A stretch of DNA of 64,000 nt from Hyphomicrobiaceae bacterium (GCA_900298995.1 OMIC01000040.1:1-64000), one strand, 5' to 3'; counted from the first letter of the stretch, positions 37,593-46,548 are shown. Program-made: numbers and translations. Notes: generated by a model from the letters alone, not told the origin.

Positions 37593-37633
37593 TCAAAATA
37601 TACGACGTGTTACCAACCTGAGCGTGTGTATAC

Positions 37634-37900
37634 TCAGGCTTTAATCGCCTTCACGCGAGCGGCAAGACGGGAAACCTTGCGGGACGCTGCATTCTTGTGG
37701 AGAACGCCCTTGCTGGCACCACGCATCAGTTCGGGCTGGGCGGCCTTGAGAGCGGCCTGAGCCTCGGCCTGGTTACCCGAGGCGATTGCTTCCTCGACCT
37801 TGCGGACATGTGTCCGGATGCGGCTCAGGCGGCTCTTGTTGATTGCCGTGCGGCGGGCAGCGACGCGCGTCGCCTTTTTCGCCGATTTCGTATTGGCCAT
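37634..37900 (-). CDS. rpsT: 30S ribosomal protein S20
   Basis: 88 aa, normal for S20. It is basic and Ala-rich: [24 protein letters not shown] at the start, [13 protein letters not shown], then [21 protein letters not shown] at the end. It binds 16S rRNA early in 30S assembly. An AGGACC ribosome site precedes ATG 37,900 and a clear hairpin terminator follows the gene. The rpsT-dnaA neighbourhood is typical of alphaproteobacteria. Confidence 0.98.
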   Translation of the reverse strand: MANTKSAKKATRVAARRTAINKSRLSRIRTHVRKVEEAIASGNQAEAQAALKAAQPELMRGASKGVLHKNAASRKVSRLAARVKAIKA

Positions 37901-38060
37901 GTGGCTTTGGTCCTGTTTCTCTGAATCTCGGGTGATCAGCCTTCAAAGTCCCGGGACCACACGCCTCTCAGCACGCGGCCCGGCTTTCCGGCCCATCGGG
38001 ATGGCGGGCTTATAGTGAGGGTCCGGAGCCCCGTCAATGCCCTCGGAACAGGCGGCTCCT

Positions 38061-39050
38061 TCAGGGTTTTTCCCAGCGTCCGCTCTTCTCTGAACGAAAG
38101 AACGCATCGAGGATCCGCATGTTCTGGATGGCATCCTCAACTCCCCAGACCGGCTTCTGGCGCCCACGGATCACCCGTCCAAAGGCCTCCGCCTGGAGCT
38201 GGTACTGGTCCGACACCGGCAGTTCCTGCCAGTTCCCCGCATTCATCTCCATGCCCTGCAGGAAATAGCGGTTCGGCCGGTCCGGTGGCGCGTTGAAGGG
38301 AATCTCGATCTCGATCCGGCCCTTGTTGCCCATGATGTTGACGCGCTGATAGGGGGCAAGCTGGGTGGAGACGGCGAAGGAGAGTTGCCGGCCACCGCCG
38401 AAATCAGCCAGACCGCTGACCAGCCGGTCGGTCCCAAAGCGCGGGTCGCGATCGAAGCTGGCCGTGACCCGCACCGGCTCCGCGTCAAAGATGAAGCGCG
38501 ACACGGTGATGGGGTAGCAGCCGATGTCGAGAAGCCCGCCACCGCCAATGCCGGCCTGGTTGCGCACATTCTTCGGATCGCGGTTGAAATAGGAGAAGAG
38601 CACCTGGATGGCCCGCACCTCCCCGATCTTCCTGCGCCGCACCAGATCGCGCACGGCAAGCCACTGCGCGGCATGACGCACCATGAAGGCTTCGGAAATG
38701 ATGATCCCCTTCGGCGCCCTTCTGAGCTTCTGCGCATCCCGGGCGGTGATGGCGACAGGCTTCTCACAGAGCACATGCTTTCCGGCCCGCGCCGCCGCCA
38801 GTGTCAGTGGAACATGCAGATGATTGGGCAGGGGGTTGTAGACGGCCTCGATATCGGGATCGGCCAGCATGTCCTCGTAGGAGCCATAGGCCCTGGGGAT
38901 ACCGAGCCTGTCCGCCCACTCCTGCGCCGCCCGGCGCCGCCGCGACGAGATTGCGACAATCTCAATGTCCCGGCTCTTGAGCATGCCTGGAATGACCTTG
39001 GCGACGCCAATGTTGGCTGTTGAAATGATGCCCCACTTGACCGGTTTCAT
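38061..39050 (-). CDS. Gfo/Idh/MocA-family oxidoreductase
   Basis: 329 aa. The N-terminal Rossmann fold opens with KWGIISTANIGVAKVIPGML, and AVYNPLPNHLHVPLTLAAARAGKHVLCEKPVA contains the family EKP motif with catalytic Lys. The C-terminal alpha/beta domain has GGGLLDIGCYPITVSRFIF and a beta-sheet substrate face. Members oxidise or reduce sugars, inositols or dihydrodiols with NAD(P); the substrate is not decided here. It stands alone between rpsT and the divergent hsp20 gene. Confidence 0.93.
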   Translation of the reverse strand: MKPVKWGIISTANIGVAKVIPGMLKSRDIEIVAISSRRRRAAQEWADRLGIPRAYGSYEDMLADPDIEAVYNPLPNHLHVPLTLAAARAGKHVLCEKPVAITARDAQKLRRAPKGIIISEAFMVRHAAQWLAVRDLVRRRKIGEVRAIQVLFSYFNRDPKNVRNQAGIGGGGLLDIGCYPITVSRFIFDAEPVRVTASFDRDPRFGTDRLVSGLADFGGGRQLSFAVSTQLAPYQRVNIMGNKGRIEIEIPFNAPPDRPNRYFLQGMEMNAGNWQELPVSDQYQLQAEAFGRVIRGRQKPVWGVEDAIQNMRILDAFFRSEKSGRWEKP

Positions 39051-39147
39051 GCTTGTCTCCCCCCTTGCTGGTCCTTGCTGTTTAGTCCCCGTCGCAGCGT
39101 CAGGAAAGCGGGTGTGACATCATCGGCCTCACCCTTGGCCGGGCCGT

Positions 39148-39177
39148 CTTGATTTCGGGCAATCGTCTTCACATATA
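39148..39177 (+). promoter_or_regulatory. Candidate heat-shock (sigma-32) promoter of hsp20
   Basis: CTTGAT at 39,148-39,153 and CATATA at 39,172-39,177 are spaced 18 bp, close to the alphaproteobacterial sigma-32 pattern (CTTGAA, then CYTATNT). They lie about 65 bp ahead of the hsp20 start. The assignment rests on position plus partial match. Confidence 0.35.
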
Positions 39178-39241
39178 CCACCCATCGCCGGTGACGCCAG
39201 TTTCAGGGTTCCGGCTCGGTTTGCTGCTTGAAGAGGGCAAA

Positions 39242-39664
39242 ATGACACGACTTTCTGTATTCTCATCGCCGCTCCTGCTTGGCTTCGACGAGTTGGAGCG
39301 GATGCTCGACAGGGCATCGAAGACCTCTGGTGACGGCTATCCGCCGTACAACATCGAACGCCTGCCCCGGGTCGAGGGTGAGGCGGAGCGGCTGCGTATC
39401 ACGCTGGCTGTCGCGGGGTTCAACCACGACGAACTCGATGTCACGGTGGAGGAAAACCAACTCGTCATCCGTGGACGCCAGAAAGACGAGGATGGAAGGT
39501 CGTACCTGCACCGCGGCATTGCCGCGCGCCAGTTCATCCGGACCTTCGTGCTGGCAGACGGCATGGATGTGACCGGCGCAAGGCTGGCGAACGGGCTCCT
39601 CGAACTCCACCTCGAACGGCCGGAACCGCGGCGCGTCGTGCGTCGTATTCAGATTGGAGGGTGA
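39242..39664 (+). CDS. Small heat shock protein, Hsp20 family
   Basis: 140 aa, starting at ATG 39,242 after GAGGG. The alpha-crystallin domain covers about 30-125: YPPYNIERLPRVEGEAERLR, then ITLAVAGFNHDELDVTVEENQLVIRG, RSYLHRGIAARQFIRTFVL and the C-terminal LANGLLELHLERPEP. It resembles IbpA-type chaperones that hold unfolded proteins. The gene is 4 bp ahead of a DUF1150 gene, a pairing common in alphaproteobacteria. Confidence 0.95.
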   Translation: MTRLSVFSSPLLLGFDELERMLDRASKTSGDGYPPYNIERLPRVEGEAERLRITLAVAGFNHDELDVTVEENQLVIRGRQKDEDGRSYLHRGIAARQFIRTFVLADGMDVTGARLANGLLELHLERPEPRRVVRRIQIGG

Positions 39665-39668
39665 CAGC

Positions 39669-39923
39669 ATGGACAGCAAGAAAACAGTCGAACTGACCGC
39701 GCAGGACCTCGCCCTGCTGGGCGAAGGTGCCTTGGGATACATCCGTGAAATCGAGTTGCAGGAAGCGCGGCGGTTGCTGGGAAGCCAGGCCGATGTGGCT
39801 CCGCATGCCAGGCTCTACTGCCTCTATGGCGCGGATGGCACGCCGGTCTCGATCTCCGGATCAAAGGAGGCGGCGCTCGGCAGCGCCGTCGAGCATGAAC
39901 TCATGCCCATGAGCGTGCACTGA
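39669..39923 (+). CDS. DUF1150-family small protein
   Basis: 84 aa from ATG 39,669 (MDSKKTVELTAQDLALLG), with a good GGAGGG ribosome site overlapping the hsp20 stop. The family-typical LGALGYIREI-like segment appears as GEGALGYIREIELQEARRLLG, and a C-terminal SISGSKEAALGSAVEHEL follows. Its function is unknown. It is cotranscribed with hsp20, so a stress-related role is likely. Confidence 0.88.
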   Translation: MDSKKTVELTAQDLALLGEGALGYIREIELQEARRLLGSQADVAPHARLYCLYGADGTPVSISGSKEAALGSAVEHELMPMSVH

Positions 39924-39937
39924 GCCACAGGTGAAGC

Positions 39938-40417
39938 TCAGGCGGCGGACGCACTCGGCGCTGGATTGGCCGCAGGCTCTGTCAGGATGGCGTAGAGACC
40001 TTCGGCATCGTCGGTGCCACGCAGCTTCGCGACGACGGCTGGATCGCGCAGCAGCCGCGAGATCCGGGCGAGCGCCTTGAGGTGATCCGCCCCGGTATGC
40101 TCAGGCGCCAGCAGCACGAAGACGAGATCGACGGGCTGACCGTCGACGGAGTCGAACTCCACCGGCGCCGCCAGCCTGGCGAACAGCCCATAGACCCGCG
40201 AGATGCTGGGCAGCTTGCCGTGCGGAATGGCAATTCCCTGGCCTATTCCAGTGGAGCCGAGTTTCTCGCGCGTGAGCAAGGTCTCGAAAATGAGACGGTG
40301 ATCAATCGCCACACGGTTGGCCAGCGTCTGGGACAGCTCCTGCAGAAGCTGTTTCTTGTTCGGTGCCTTGAGGCTTGCCAGAACCGACTGCTTGTCAATG
40401 AGGAAGTCGAGCGTCAT
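39938..40417 (-). CDS. ptsN: PTS IIA-like nitrogen-regulatory protein PtsN
   Basis: 159 aa, normal length. The IIA-Ntr fold is shown by KKQLLQELSQTLA, FETLLTREKLGSTGIGQGIAIPHGKLP with the phospho-accepting His, and VDLVFVLLAPEHTGADHLKALARISRLLRD. It receives phosphate from the PtsP-PtsO chain and modulates potassium transport, nitrogen and stress responses. It sits downstream of hpf and rpoN in their common proteobacterial order. Confidence 0.97.
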   Translation of the reverse strand: MTLDFLIDKQSVLASLKAPNKKQLLQELSQTLANRVAIDHRLIFETLLTREKLGSTGIGQGIAIPHGKLPSISRVYGLFARLAAPVEFDSVDGQPVDLVFVLLAPEHTGADHLKALARISRLLRDPAVVAKLRGTDDAEGLYAILTEPAANPAPSASAA

Positions 40418-40447
40418 GCGGGATAAGGTCCGTGGAACTGAAATTTT

Positions 40448-41011
40448 TCAGGCAGCCGGGCGGGGATCGACCCAGCCGATGTTGCCATCGGGACGCCGGT
40501 AGACGAGGTTGAGGCCGCCGTGCCCGCCATTGCGGAACAGGAGAAACGGCTGTGTCGAGATATCGAGTTGCATCACGGCTTCGCTCACCGTCAGTTCCGG
40601 AAGGCTGACGCCAGTCTCCGCAACGACAACCGGATTGCCCGGCTCAGGCTCCTCCGTAGCGGCGGCGATGACATAGCTCTGCGCCTCGACCTGACGCACC
40701 GGCACACGCCGGTTGCGGTGATGATCCTTCAGGCGCTGCTTGTATCTGCGCAACTGTTTCTCGAGATGGTCGGCAGCTTCGTCAAAACTCGGACGCGCAT
40801 CGCTGGCCCGGCCTTCCGCCTGCAGCACAAGGCCTGTCGCGAGATGAAGCGCGCAGTCAGTGGCAAAGCCTACGCGTTGCTTCTCAACGGTCACATGCGC
40901 GTGCACGCTGCCCTCGAAGTACTTCTGCTGCAATTGGAGGAGACGCTCCTCGACATGAGCGCGCAAGGCGTCGCCAACATCGAGGTTCCTGCCGGTCACT
41001 TTGATCTGCAT
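40448..41011 (-). CDS. hpf: Ribosome hibernation promoting factor, long form
   Basis: 187 aa, the long two-domain type. The N-terminal S30AE fold begins MQIKVTGRNLDVGDALRAHVEERL and includes the VEKQRVGFATDCALHLATGLVLQ strand region with SFDEAADHLEKQLRRYKQRL. After a linker, the C-terminal dimer domain has LDISTQPFLLFRN and LNLVYRRPDGNIGWVDP. It pairs ribosomes into inactive 100S dimers in stationary phase. It is 30 bp ahead of ptsN and 178 bp downstream of rpoN. Confidence 0.97.
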   Translation of the reverse strand: MQIKVTGRNLDVGDALRAHVEERLLQLQQKYFEGSVHAHVTVEKQRVGFATDCALHLATGLVLQAEGRASDARPSFDEAADHLEKQLRRYKQRLKDHHRNRRVPVRQVEAQSYVIAAATEEPEPGNPVVVAETGVSLPELTVSEAVMQLDISTQPFLLFRNGGHGGLNLVYRRPDGNIGWVDPRPAA

Positions 41012-41189
41012 GGTCGTCGCAACAATCCCTGCTTCGCCCGGACCTAGAGATGGGCGTGTTTGCCTTTTCCGTCAACTCGCCCGTCAAGCTTGCCTGAAAC
41101 AAACGCCGCGCCTATTGCGCCGCAGCATATAATTTCGCGACGCGGCTCACACGTGACGGGCCTTGCTCTAGTCGAGGGGCCAGCGTCCG

Positions 41190-42710
41190 TCAACGTTCTT
41201 CGCGGCGATTCACCCGGGCCTCGCGGCGGCGCTGAACGGACGAGGGAATGCCCAGTCCTTCCCTGTACTTAGCAACCGTACGCCGGGCAATCTCAATGCC
41301 CGAGGCGCGCAACCGCTCGACCAGCGTGTCATCCGAGAGAACGTCCTGGCCTTCGGCGGCGATCAAAGTCCTGATGCGATGGCGGACCGCTTCGGCCGAA
41401 TGCGCGTCTCCGTCCGCGTCGGCCGACGCAATGGCCGTCGTGAAAAAATATTTCAGTTCGAATATGCCGCGGGGCGTTGCCATGTACTTGTTCGACGTTA
41501 CGCGGCTGACCGTCGATTCATGCATCTCGATCGCATCGGCCACCGTCTTCAGGTTGAGCGGGCGCAGATGCTGCACGCCAAGCATCAGGAAGGCATCCTG
41601 CTGGCGCACGATCTCGCGCGCTACCTTCAGGATGGTGCGGGCCCGCTGATCAAGGCTCTTGACCAGCCAGGCCGCGCTTGCCTGACATTCGGAGAGATAG
41701 ACACGGTCCTCGCTGCGGGCCTGCGATGAGACATGCGCGAGATACTGATTGTTCACCAGCACCCGCGGCAAGGTTTCGGTGTTGAGTTCGACAATCCAGG
41801 CGCCGTCCGGCGCGGCGCGGACCAGGACATCGGGGATCACCGGCTGGACGGGATCGGAGCCGAAGGCGTGGCCGGGTTTGGGATCGAGCGCGCGGAGTTC
41901 TGCGATCATGTCCTTGAGGTCGTCGAGATCGACACGGCAGAGAGACCTCAGCGCTGAATAGTCACGCCGGGCCAGGAGGCCGAGATTGGCGACAAGCGCC
42001 GCCATGGCAGGATCAAAGCGGTTGCGCTCGCGCAGTTGCAGGCTCAGGCATTCCGCAAGGTCGCGGGCAAAGACGCCCGGCGGATCAGCGGCCTGTAGCT
42101 TGTGCAAGACCGTCTCGACATGCACAGGCGAAGTGCCGAGCGTGGCTGCGATGCTGTCCGTTCCGGCGGTGAGATAGCCCGCCTCGTCAAGCATGCCGAT
42201 CAGATGCTGGCCGATGAGCCGCTCGGCGGGGTCAGTGAGCAACAGGTTCATCTGATCCGTCAGGTGCTCGCTCAGGGTCGGCTGGCGGCTGAGAGTTGCC
42301 GCAAAATCGAGTTCATCGGAAGCAGACGGCGCGCCAGCCTGGGGACGCAGCGAGGCCCAGCCCGACTCCTGGGGGCCAGATGCAGCCTGGCGATGGGCGG
42401 CATCGGCGCGAGACTCATGGGTGAAGACGTTTTCGAGCTCGGTGTCGAGGGTGCGCAGGCGTTCTTCGGCGCCGCTCGTCGACTGCAGGGCGCTGACCAT
42501 GACGGGCTGGCCCTCCGGCGCGTCAGGCTGGGCGTTGCGGACCTCGCCACGCTCATCGCGTTCGAGCAGCGGGTTGCGTTCCAGTTCCTGATCGACAAAG
42601 GCCTGAAGCTCGATGTTCGACATCTGCAGAAGCTTGATTGCCTGCTGCAGTTGCGGCGTCATGACCAGGGACTGGCCCTGACGCAATTCGAGCCTCTGCT
42701 TCAGCGCCAT
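41190..42710 (-). CDS. rpoN: RNA polymerase sigma-54 factor
   Basis: 506 aa. Region I is Gln/Leu-rich (LELRQGQSLVMTPQLQQAIKLLQMS) and binds core polymerase and activators. An acidic region follows, then the core-binding domain (PPGVFARDLAECLSLQL) and the DNA-binding part with ETVADAIEMHESTVSRV-like HTH (TVADAIEMHESTVSR). The RpoN box is ARRTVAKYRE near the C-terminus. It directs transcription of nitrogen, flagellar or other genes that need enhancer-binding ATPases. It lies 17 bp downstream of lptB. Confidence 0.98.
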   Translation of the reverse strand: MALKQRLELRQGQSLVMTPQLQQAIKLLQMSNIELQAFVDQELERNPLLERDERGEVRNAQPDAPEGQPVMVSALQSTSGAEERLRTLDTELENVFTHESRADAAHRQAASGPQESGWASLRPQAGAPSASDELDFAATLSRQPTLSEHLTDQMNLLLTDPAERLIGQHLIGMLDEAGYLTAGTDSIAATLGTSPVHVETVLHKLQAADPPGVFARDLAECLSLQLRERNRFDPAMAALVANLGLLARRDYSALRSLCRVDLDDLKDMIAELRALDPKPGHAFGSDPVQPVIPDVLVRAAPDGAWIVELNTETLPRVLVNNQYLAHVSSQARSEDRVYLSECQASAAWLVKSLDQRARTILKVAREIVRQQDAFLMLGVQHLRPLNLKTVADAIEMHESTVSRVTSNKYMATPRGIFELKYFFTTAIASADADGDAHSAEAVRHRIRTLIAAEGQDVLSDDTLVERLRASGIEIARRTVAKYREGLGIPSSVQRRREARVNRREER

Positions 42711-42727
42711 GACGCGTCCCTAGCCTT

Positions 42728-43513
42728 TCACAGGCTGAAGTCGGCGCCGAGATAATAGCGCCGGACATCCGGATTGCTGACAATCTCCTGCGGCGTGCCT
42801 TCGGTCAGGACCTGGCCCTCATGGATGATGAGCGCCTTGTCGATGAGTTCGAGCGTTTCGCGCACATTGTGATCCGTAACAAGCACCCCGATTCCCCGAG
42901 AGGTGAGCTGTCGCACCAGGTTGCGGATATCATTGATCGCAATCGGATCAATTCCGGCGAAGGGCTCGTCGAGGAGCATGAATTCGGGGTCTGCCGCGAG
43001 TGCGCGGGCAATCTCCACCCGGCGGCGCTCACCACCAGAGAGCGCCACAGCCGGCGAATTGCGGATACGGGTGATGGAGAACTCATCGAGCAACTCGTTC
43101 AGCCTGGCCTGGCGCCTGGCCTTCGAGCTCTCGGTGAGCTCCAGCACGGCGCTGATGTTTTCTTCGACTGTGAGGCTGCGGAAGATCGAGCTCTCCTGCG
43201 CCAGATAGCCAATCCCCAGACGGGCCCGGCGATACATGGGCAGATGGGTGATATCCGCGCCATCGAGACTGATCCGGCCGCTGTCGGCGGCGATCAGGCC
43301 CGTGATCATGTAGAACACGGTCGTCTTGCCGGCGCCATTGGGACCCAGAAGCCCCACGGCCTCACCACGCCTGACAGAAAGCGACACATCGCGAACAACG
43401 GGGCGCCGCTTGTAGGACTTGCGCAGACCCTCGACCACCAGACCGGCGCGTTCCGTACCGGACCGCGGTGGTGCAGCCTTTGCTAAAGATCCTGCGTCTT
43501 CATCACGCGCCAA
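42728..43513 (-). CDS. lptB: LPS export ABC transporter ATPase LptB
   Basis: 261 aa. A short N-terminal extension precedes the ATPase: Walker A GPNGAGKTTVFYMITG, Q-loop YLAQESSIF, signature ALSGGERRRVEIARAL, Walker B FMLLDEPFAGIDPIAI and switch His in TDHNVRETL. With LptF/LptG it drives LPS from the inner membrane to the outer membrane. The flanking lptA and lptC genes confirm the call. The permeases are not in the window. Confidence 0.98.
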   Translation of the reverse strand: MARDEDAGSLAKAAPPRSGTERAGLVVEGLRKSYKRRPVVRDVSLSVRRGEAVGLLGPNGAGKTTVFYMITGLIAADSGRISLDGADITHLPMYRRARLGIGYLAQESSIFRSLTVEENISAVLELTESSKARRQARLNELLDEFSITRIRNSPAVALSGGERRRVEIARALAADPEFMLLDEPFAGIDPIAINDIRNLVRQLTSRGIGVLVTDHNVRETLELIDKALIIHEGQVLTEGTPQEIVSNPDVRRYYLGADFSL

Positions 43514-43552
43514 GAGAGTATCCGTCCAATAGATTGATTTTGGCTAAATGGT

Positions 43553-44086
43553 TCACTGGGGAAGGAAGCTGCCCTTCACCCGGCCACCGGTCATCTGGGT
43601 CTTGTTGGCCTTGAGATCAGACTGAAGCTCGTTGCCGGTCAGCACCGTCTTGCCCTGAACCAGCTTCACATTGCCGCCAACCACCAGCATTTCGGTCTGG
43701 GGGTTGTATTTGGCCCAGTCGCCGGTGATGGTCTCGCGCGGCGTTGTGATCGTCACATTGCCCTTTGCGTCGAGAGCGGTTGCATCAGTCTTCGTGGTTC
43801 CGTCCGGCTTCTTGATCTCGGCGTAGGTGACCGTCAGTTCGTCAGACTTCAGATTGGTGGTGCCGCGTGTGGCATCGACCGCGCCCCGGAAGATTGCCTT
43901 CTTGTCCTTGTCGAGAATTTCCATTTCATTGGCGGAAATGTCGACAGGCGTTGGCGCCGCTGCGGGCTCGCCGGATTTTGCCAGGGTCTCGGACGTGGTG
44001 CTTGTCTGTTCAGTCTGCGCCAGGGCAGAGGCCGTTACGAACGCCAGGAGTGCCAGAGCAGAAGCGGCCGCCAAGCCTTTCATCAT
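43553..44086 (-). CDS. lptA: LPS transport periplasmic protein LptA
   Basis: 177 aa with a signal peptide (MKGLAAASALALLAFVTASALA). The OstA-type beta-jellyroll is seen in PVDISANEMEILDKDKKAIFRGAVDATRG, then VTITTPRETITGDWAKYNPQTEMLVVGGNVKLVQGK. It forms the periplasmic bridge that carries LPS. Its ATG overlaps the lptC stop as ATGA, and lptB follows 39 bp later. Confidence 0.95.
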   Translation of the reverse strand: MMKGLAAASALALLAFVTASALAQTEQTSTTSETLAKSGEPAAAPTPVDISANEMEILDKDKKAIFRGAVDATRGTTNLKSDELTVTYAEIKKPDGTTKTDATALDAKGNVTITTPRETITGDWAKYNPQTEMLVVGGNVKLVQGKTVLTGNELQSDLKANKTQMTGGRVKGSFLPQ

Positions 44087-44709
44087 GGTTTCATGTCTCC
44101 CTTGCCGGGGTCGGCCGTGAAGCGCGCCCTCACGCCATTCAAGAACAGAATTCGGTCCCCGTCATCGGTTATTTGCATGGCATTTGCATCTACCGTTCCA
44201 CCGGTGCCAAACCGGGCCTCCACCTTCGAATTGGAAACCAGCTTCTTGTCGTCCACTGCGATGTTGGCGGATTGCATGCGGACGGTAAAGCGGTCCTGCT
44301 GCGCAAGCACTACATCACCCTCCAGATCCAGCGACTTGGCACGGGTGTCATAGCGCCCTTTCTGGGCGGTGATTGTATATTGCGCGCCGCCGCCGCGGCG
44401 GAAATGGCCTTCAGGCAGTTCGAGGTAGACTAGATTTGGGGTCTTTTCGTCCTGCCAGCCGCGCTTGGCCTTGACCTCATAGGGTTGCCGCTGCCTGTCG
44501 ACCCCGGTGACCGTGGAGGATTCGGCGGTGATGTGGTTGGGCTGAACTACCGGAATTGCGACCTCGGGCCGCGGCAGGAGTGACTGGAACAGGCCCGCCT
44601 GCACCAGAAAGGTGACGACGAAACCAACGCCGACAACTGCCGCCAGCCAGCTCAGAACCCGCGACAGACTGGCCGTGCGCAAGGCCCTCCTGGCGTGGTC
44701 AGTGGGCAA
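44083..44709 (-). CDS. lptC: LPS export protein LptC
   Basis: About 208 aa. A single N-terminal membrane helix (LSWLAAVVGVGFVVTFLVQAG) anchors a periplasmic LptC beta-jellyroll (NLVYLELPEGHFRRGGGAQYTITAQKGRYD; SLDLEGDVVLAQQDRF). I place the start at TTG 44,709, with GGAGG 9 bases upstream inside the rnd 3' end. The longer frame to 44,769 would overlap rnd by 70 bases. It hands LPS from LptFG to LptA. It is coupled to lptA. Confidence 0.9.
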   Translation of the reverse strand: MPTDHARRALRTASLSRVLSWLAAVVGVGFVVTFLVQAGLFQSLLPRPEVAIPVVQPNHITAESSTVTGVDRQRQPYEVKAKRGWQDEKTPNLVYLELPEGHFRRGGGAQYTITAQKGRYDTRAKSLDLEGDVVLAQQDRFTVRMQSANIAVDDKKLVSNSKVEARFGTGGTVDANAMQITDDGDRILFLNGVRARFTADPGKGDMKP

Positions 44710-45310
44710 AGATGTCGTCCTCCGTCCAGCCCGCAAGATCCAGCGCGGCGCGCGCCGGTACGAAACCAAAACAGGCCTGGGCTATGTCGCTGCGGCCTTC
44801 GCGTGCGAGCATCTGGTCCAGCCGCGACTTGAGCTCATGAAGATAGATCACGTCCTGCGCAGCATACTGCTTCTGGGCATCCGACAGGATGTGAGCGCCC
44901 CAATCCGAACTCTGCTGCTGCTTATTGAGATCGATGCCGAGCAGTTCGCGGATCAGGTCCTTGAGACCGTGACGGTCGGTGTAGGTGCGTGTCAGCTTCG
45001 AGGCGATCTTGGTGCAATAGAGGGGAGCCACATCAACGCCGAGATAATATTTGACTGCCGCGACATCGAAACGTGCGAAATGGAAAATCTTGGTGACGGC
45101 GGGGTCGGTGAGGAGCGCCTTCAGGTTGGGGGCATCGTAACTGCTGCGGTCCAGTTGCACGAGATGGGCGTTGCCGTCGCCCGAGGACAGCTGGACGAGA
45201 CAGAGCTTGTCGCGGCGAGGGATCAGGCCGAGGGTTTCGGTATCGACCGCCACCGACGAGCCGAAGGAAATGCCCGGGGGCAGGTCGCCCTTGTAAAGCT
45301 TGATGGCCAT
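44699..45310 (-). CDS. rnd: Ribonuclease D-type 3'-5' exonuclease
   Basis: 203 aa, the short alphaproteobacterial form with only the DEDDy exonuclease domain and no HRDC domains. Exo I is VAVDTETLGLIPRRDK, Exo II is around KIFHFARFDVAAVKYYLG, Exo III is QKQYAAQDVIYLHELKSRL with the catalytic Tyr and Asp. It trims tRNA and other small RNA 3' ends. It lies upstream of lptC with a small overlap and just downstream of tRNA-Leu. Confidence 0.93.
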   Translation of the reverse strand: MAIKLYKGDLPPGISFGSSVAVDTETLGLIPRRDKLCLVQLSSGDGNAHLVQLDRSSYDAPNLKALLTDPAVTKIFHFARFDVAAVKYYLGVDVAPLYCTKIASKLTRTYTDRHGLKDLIRELLGIDLNKQQQSSDWGAHILSDAQKQYAAQDVIYLHELKSRLDQMLAREGRSDIAQACFGFVPARAALDLAGWTEDDIFAH

Positions 45311-45344
45311 CAGAGCGTCCCGCTGTCTGCCGTGTGTAAAGGGA

Positions 45345-45429
<85 letters not shown>

Positions 45430-45567
45430 CAGCGGGCGGTGTCTTAGAGAGGCTTGGCTGGCCTGTCAACCTGACTCCACCAGACTGCTGCAGGCCGCTG
45501 CGGGGCCCTTTGCATATCTCGAAAACGGCGGCTAAAAGGCGCCAAACCCCAATTCGGAGTGATATCC

Positions 45568-46548
45568 GTGCTCGTGCAGCCATCCGACAGACTCATCACC
45601 ATCATCGGCGGTTCGGGCTTTCTCGGCCGTCACATTGTCAGGGCCCTGGCGCGGCGCGGCTACAGGGTGCGCGTGGCTTGTCGCAGACCTGACCTCGCCG
45701 GACATCTGCAGCCACTTGGCAACACCGGGCAGATCATGACCGTACAGGCCAATGTGCGCTATCCGGCCTCGCTCGCCGCTGCCTGCGAGGGCGCCTATGC
45801 AGTGATCAACCTGACGGGCGTGCTCTACTCTGCGGGCGCCCAGAGCTTTGATGCCGTCCACAGTTTTGGCGCCGAGGCCTCCGCCAAGGCCGCCAGGGCG
45901 GCCAAGGCCAGGTTGTTCATTCAGATGTCGGCGATCGGCGCTGACGCCAATTCATCGGCAGCCTATGCCCGCAGCAAGGCCGAGGGCGAGGCGCGCGCGC
46001 GGGCCGCCTTTCCGGGAGCCATCGTGTTGCGGCCATCGATCGTCTTCGGGCCCGAAGATTCGTTCTTCAACCGCTTTGCCGCCATGGCGAGGGTTGCGCC
46101 CTTCCTGCCACTCATCGGTGGCGGCGAGACGAAATTCGCCCCGGTCTTTGCGGGCGACGTGGCTGAGGCCGTGGTGCGGCTCGTGGACAAGGGCGAGGCG
46201 GACGGCCAGACCTATGAATTGGGCGGACCAGAGGTCCTGAGCTTTCGGCAACTTCTTCAATTCACCCTCGACACAATCGGCCGCAACCGGCTTCTGCTGA
46301 GCCTGCCCTGGGGTGTAGCCAAGCTGCAGGCCGCTCTCATGGGACTGCTTCCCCGGCCGCCGCTGACCATGGATCAGGTTGAGCTGCTCAAGTCCGACAA
46401 TGTTGTAAGCGCGGAGGCGCGCCGCGAACTTCGGACGCTGGAGGGTCTGGGAATCACGCCACAGGGGATCGAGGCCATTGTTCCGGCCTATCTCTATCGC
46501 TACCGCAAGGCTGGTCAGTTCACCGCGCCCAAGGGCATTCCGGAGTAA
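45568..46548 (+). CDS. Complex I NDUFA9-subunit-family protein
   Basis: About 326 aa, atypical SDR. The Rossmann motif IGGSGFLGRHIVRAL is at the N-terminus, followed by VINLTGVLYSAGAQSFDAVH, an FIQMSAIGADANSSAAYARSKAEGE segment where a Ser-Tyr-Lys-like set occurs, and VLRPSIVFGPEDSFFNRFA. The family includes the mitochondrial complex I accessory subunit NDUFA9/39 kDa. Several GTG starts exist (45,559, 45,568 and 45,574); GGAG lies 8 bases before 45,568. It overlaps uppP tail-to-tail by 34 bp. Confidence 0.92.
   Translation: MLVQPSDRLITIIGGSGFLGRHIVRALARRGYRVRVACRRPDLAGHLQPLGNTGQIMTVQANVRYPASLAAACEGAYAVINLTGVLYSAGAQSFDAVHSFGAEASAKAARAAKARLFIQMSAIGADANSSAAYARSKAEGEARARAAFPGAIVLRPSIVFGPEDSFFNRFAAMARVAPFLPLIGGGETKFAPVFAGDVAEAVVRLVDKGEADGQTYELGGPEVLSFRQLLQFTLDTIGRNRLLLSLPWGVAKLQAALMGLLPRPPLTMDQVELLKSDNVVSAEARRELRTLEGLGITPQGIEAIVPAYLYRYRKAGQFTAPKGIPE

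Larger units (their letters stand above)
36889..37633. other. Intergenic region between rpsT and dnaA; possible replication-control DNA
   Basis: These 745 bp hold no convincing gene. They contain the rpsT terminator at the right end and one DnaA-box-like TGTGGACAA at 37,553-37,561, one base off the consensus TGTGGATAA. They also contain a moderately AT-richer part with TTTATGTTTTTCATG near 37,500. Promoters for dnaA must lie here. In several alphaproteobacteria the origin is close to dnaA, but with a single weak box I do not call oriC. Confidence 0.5.

Noticed and set aside
36889-37633. oriC call
   Set aside because: Only one DnaA-box-like site with a mismatch is visible. A cluster of boxes is needed.
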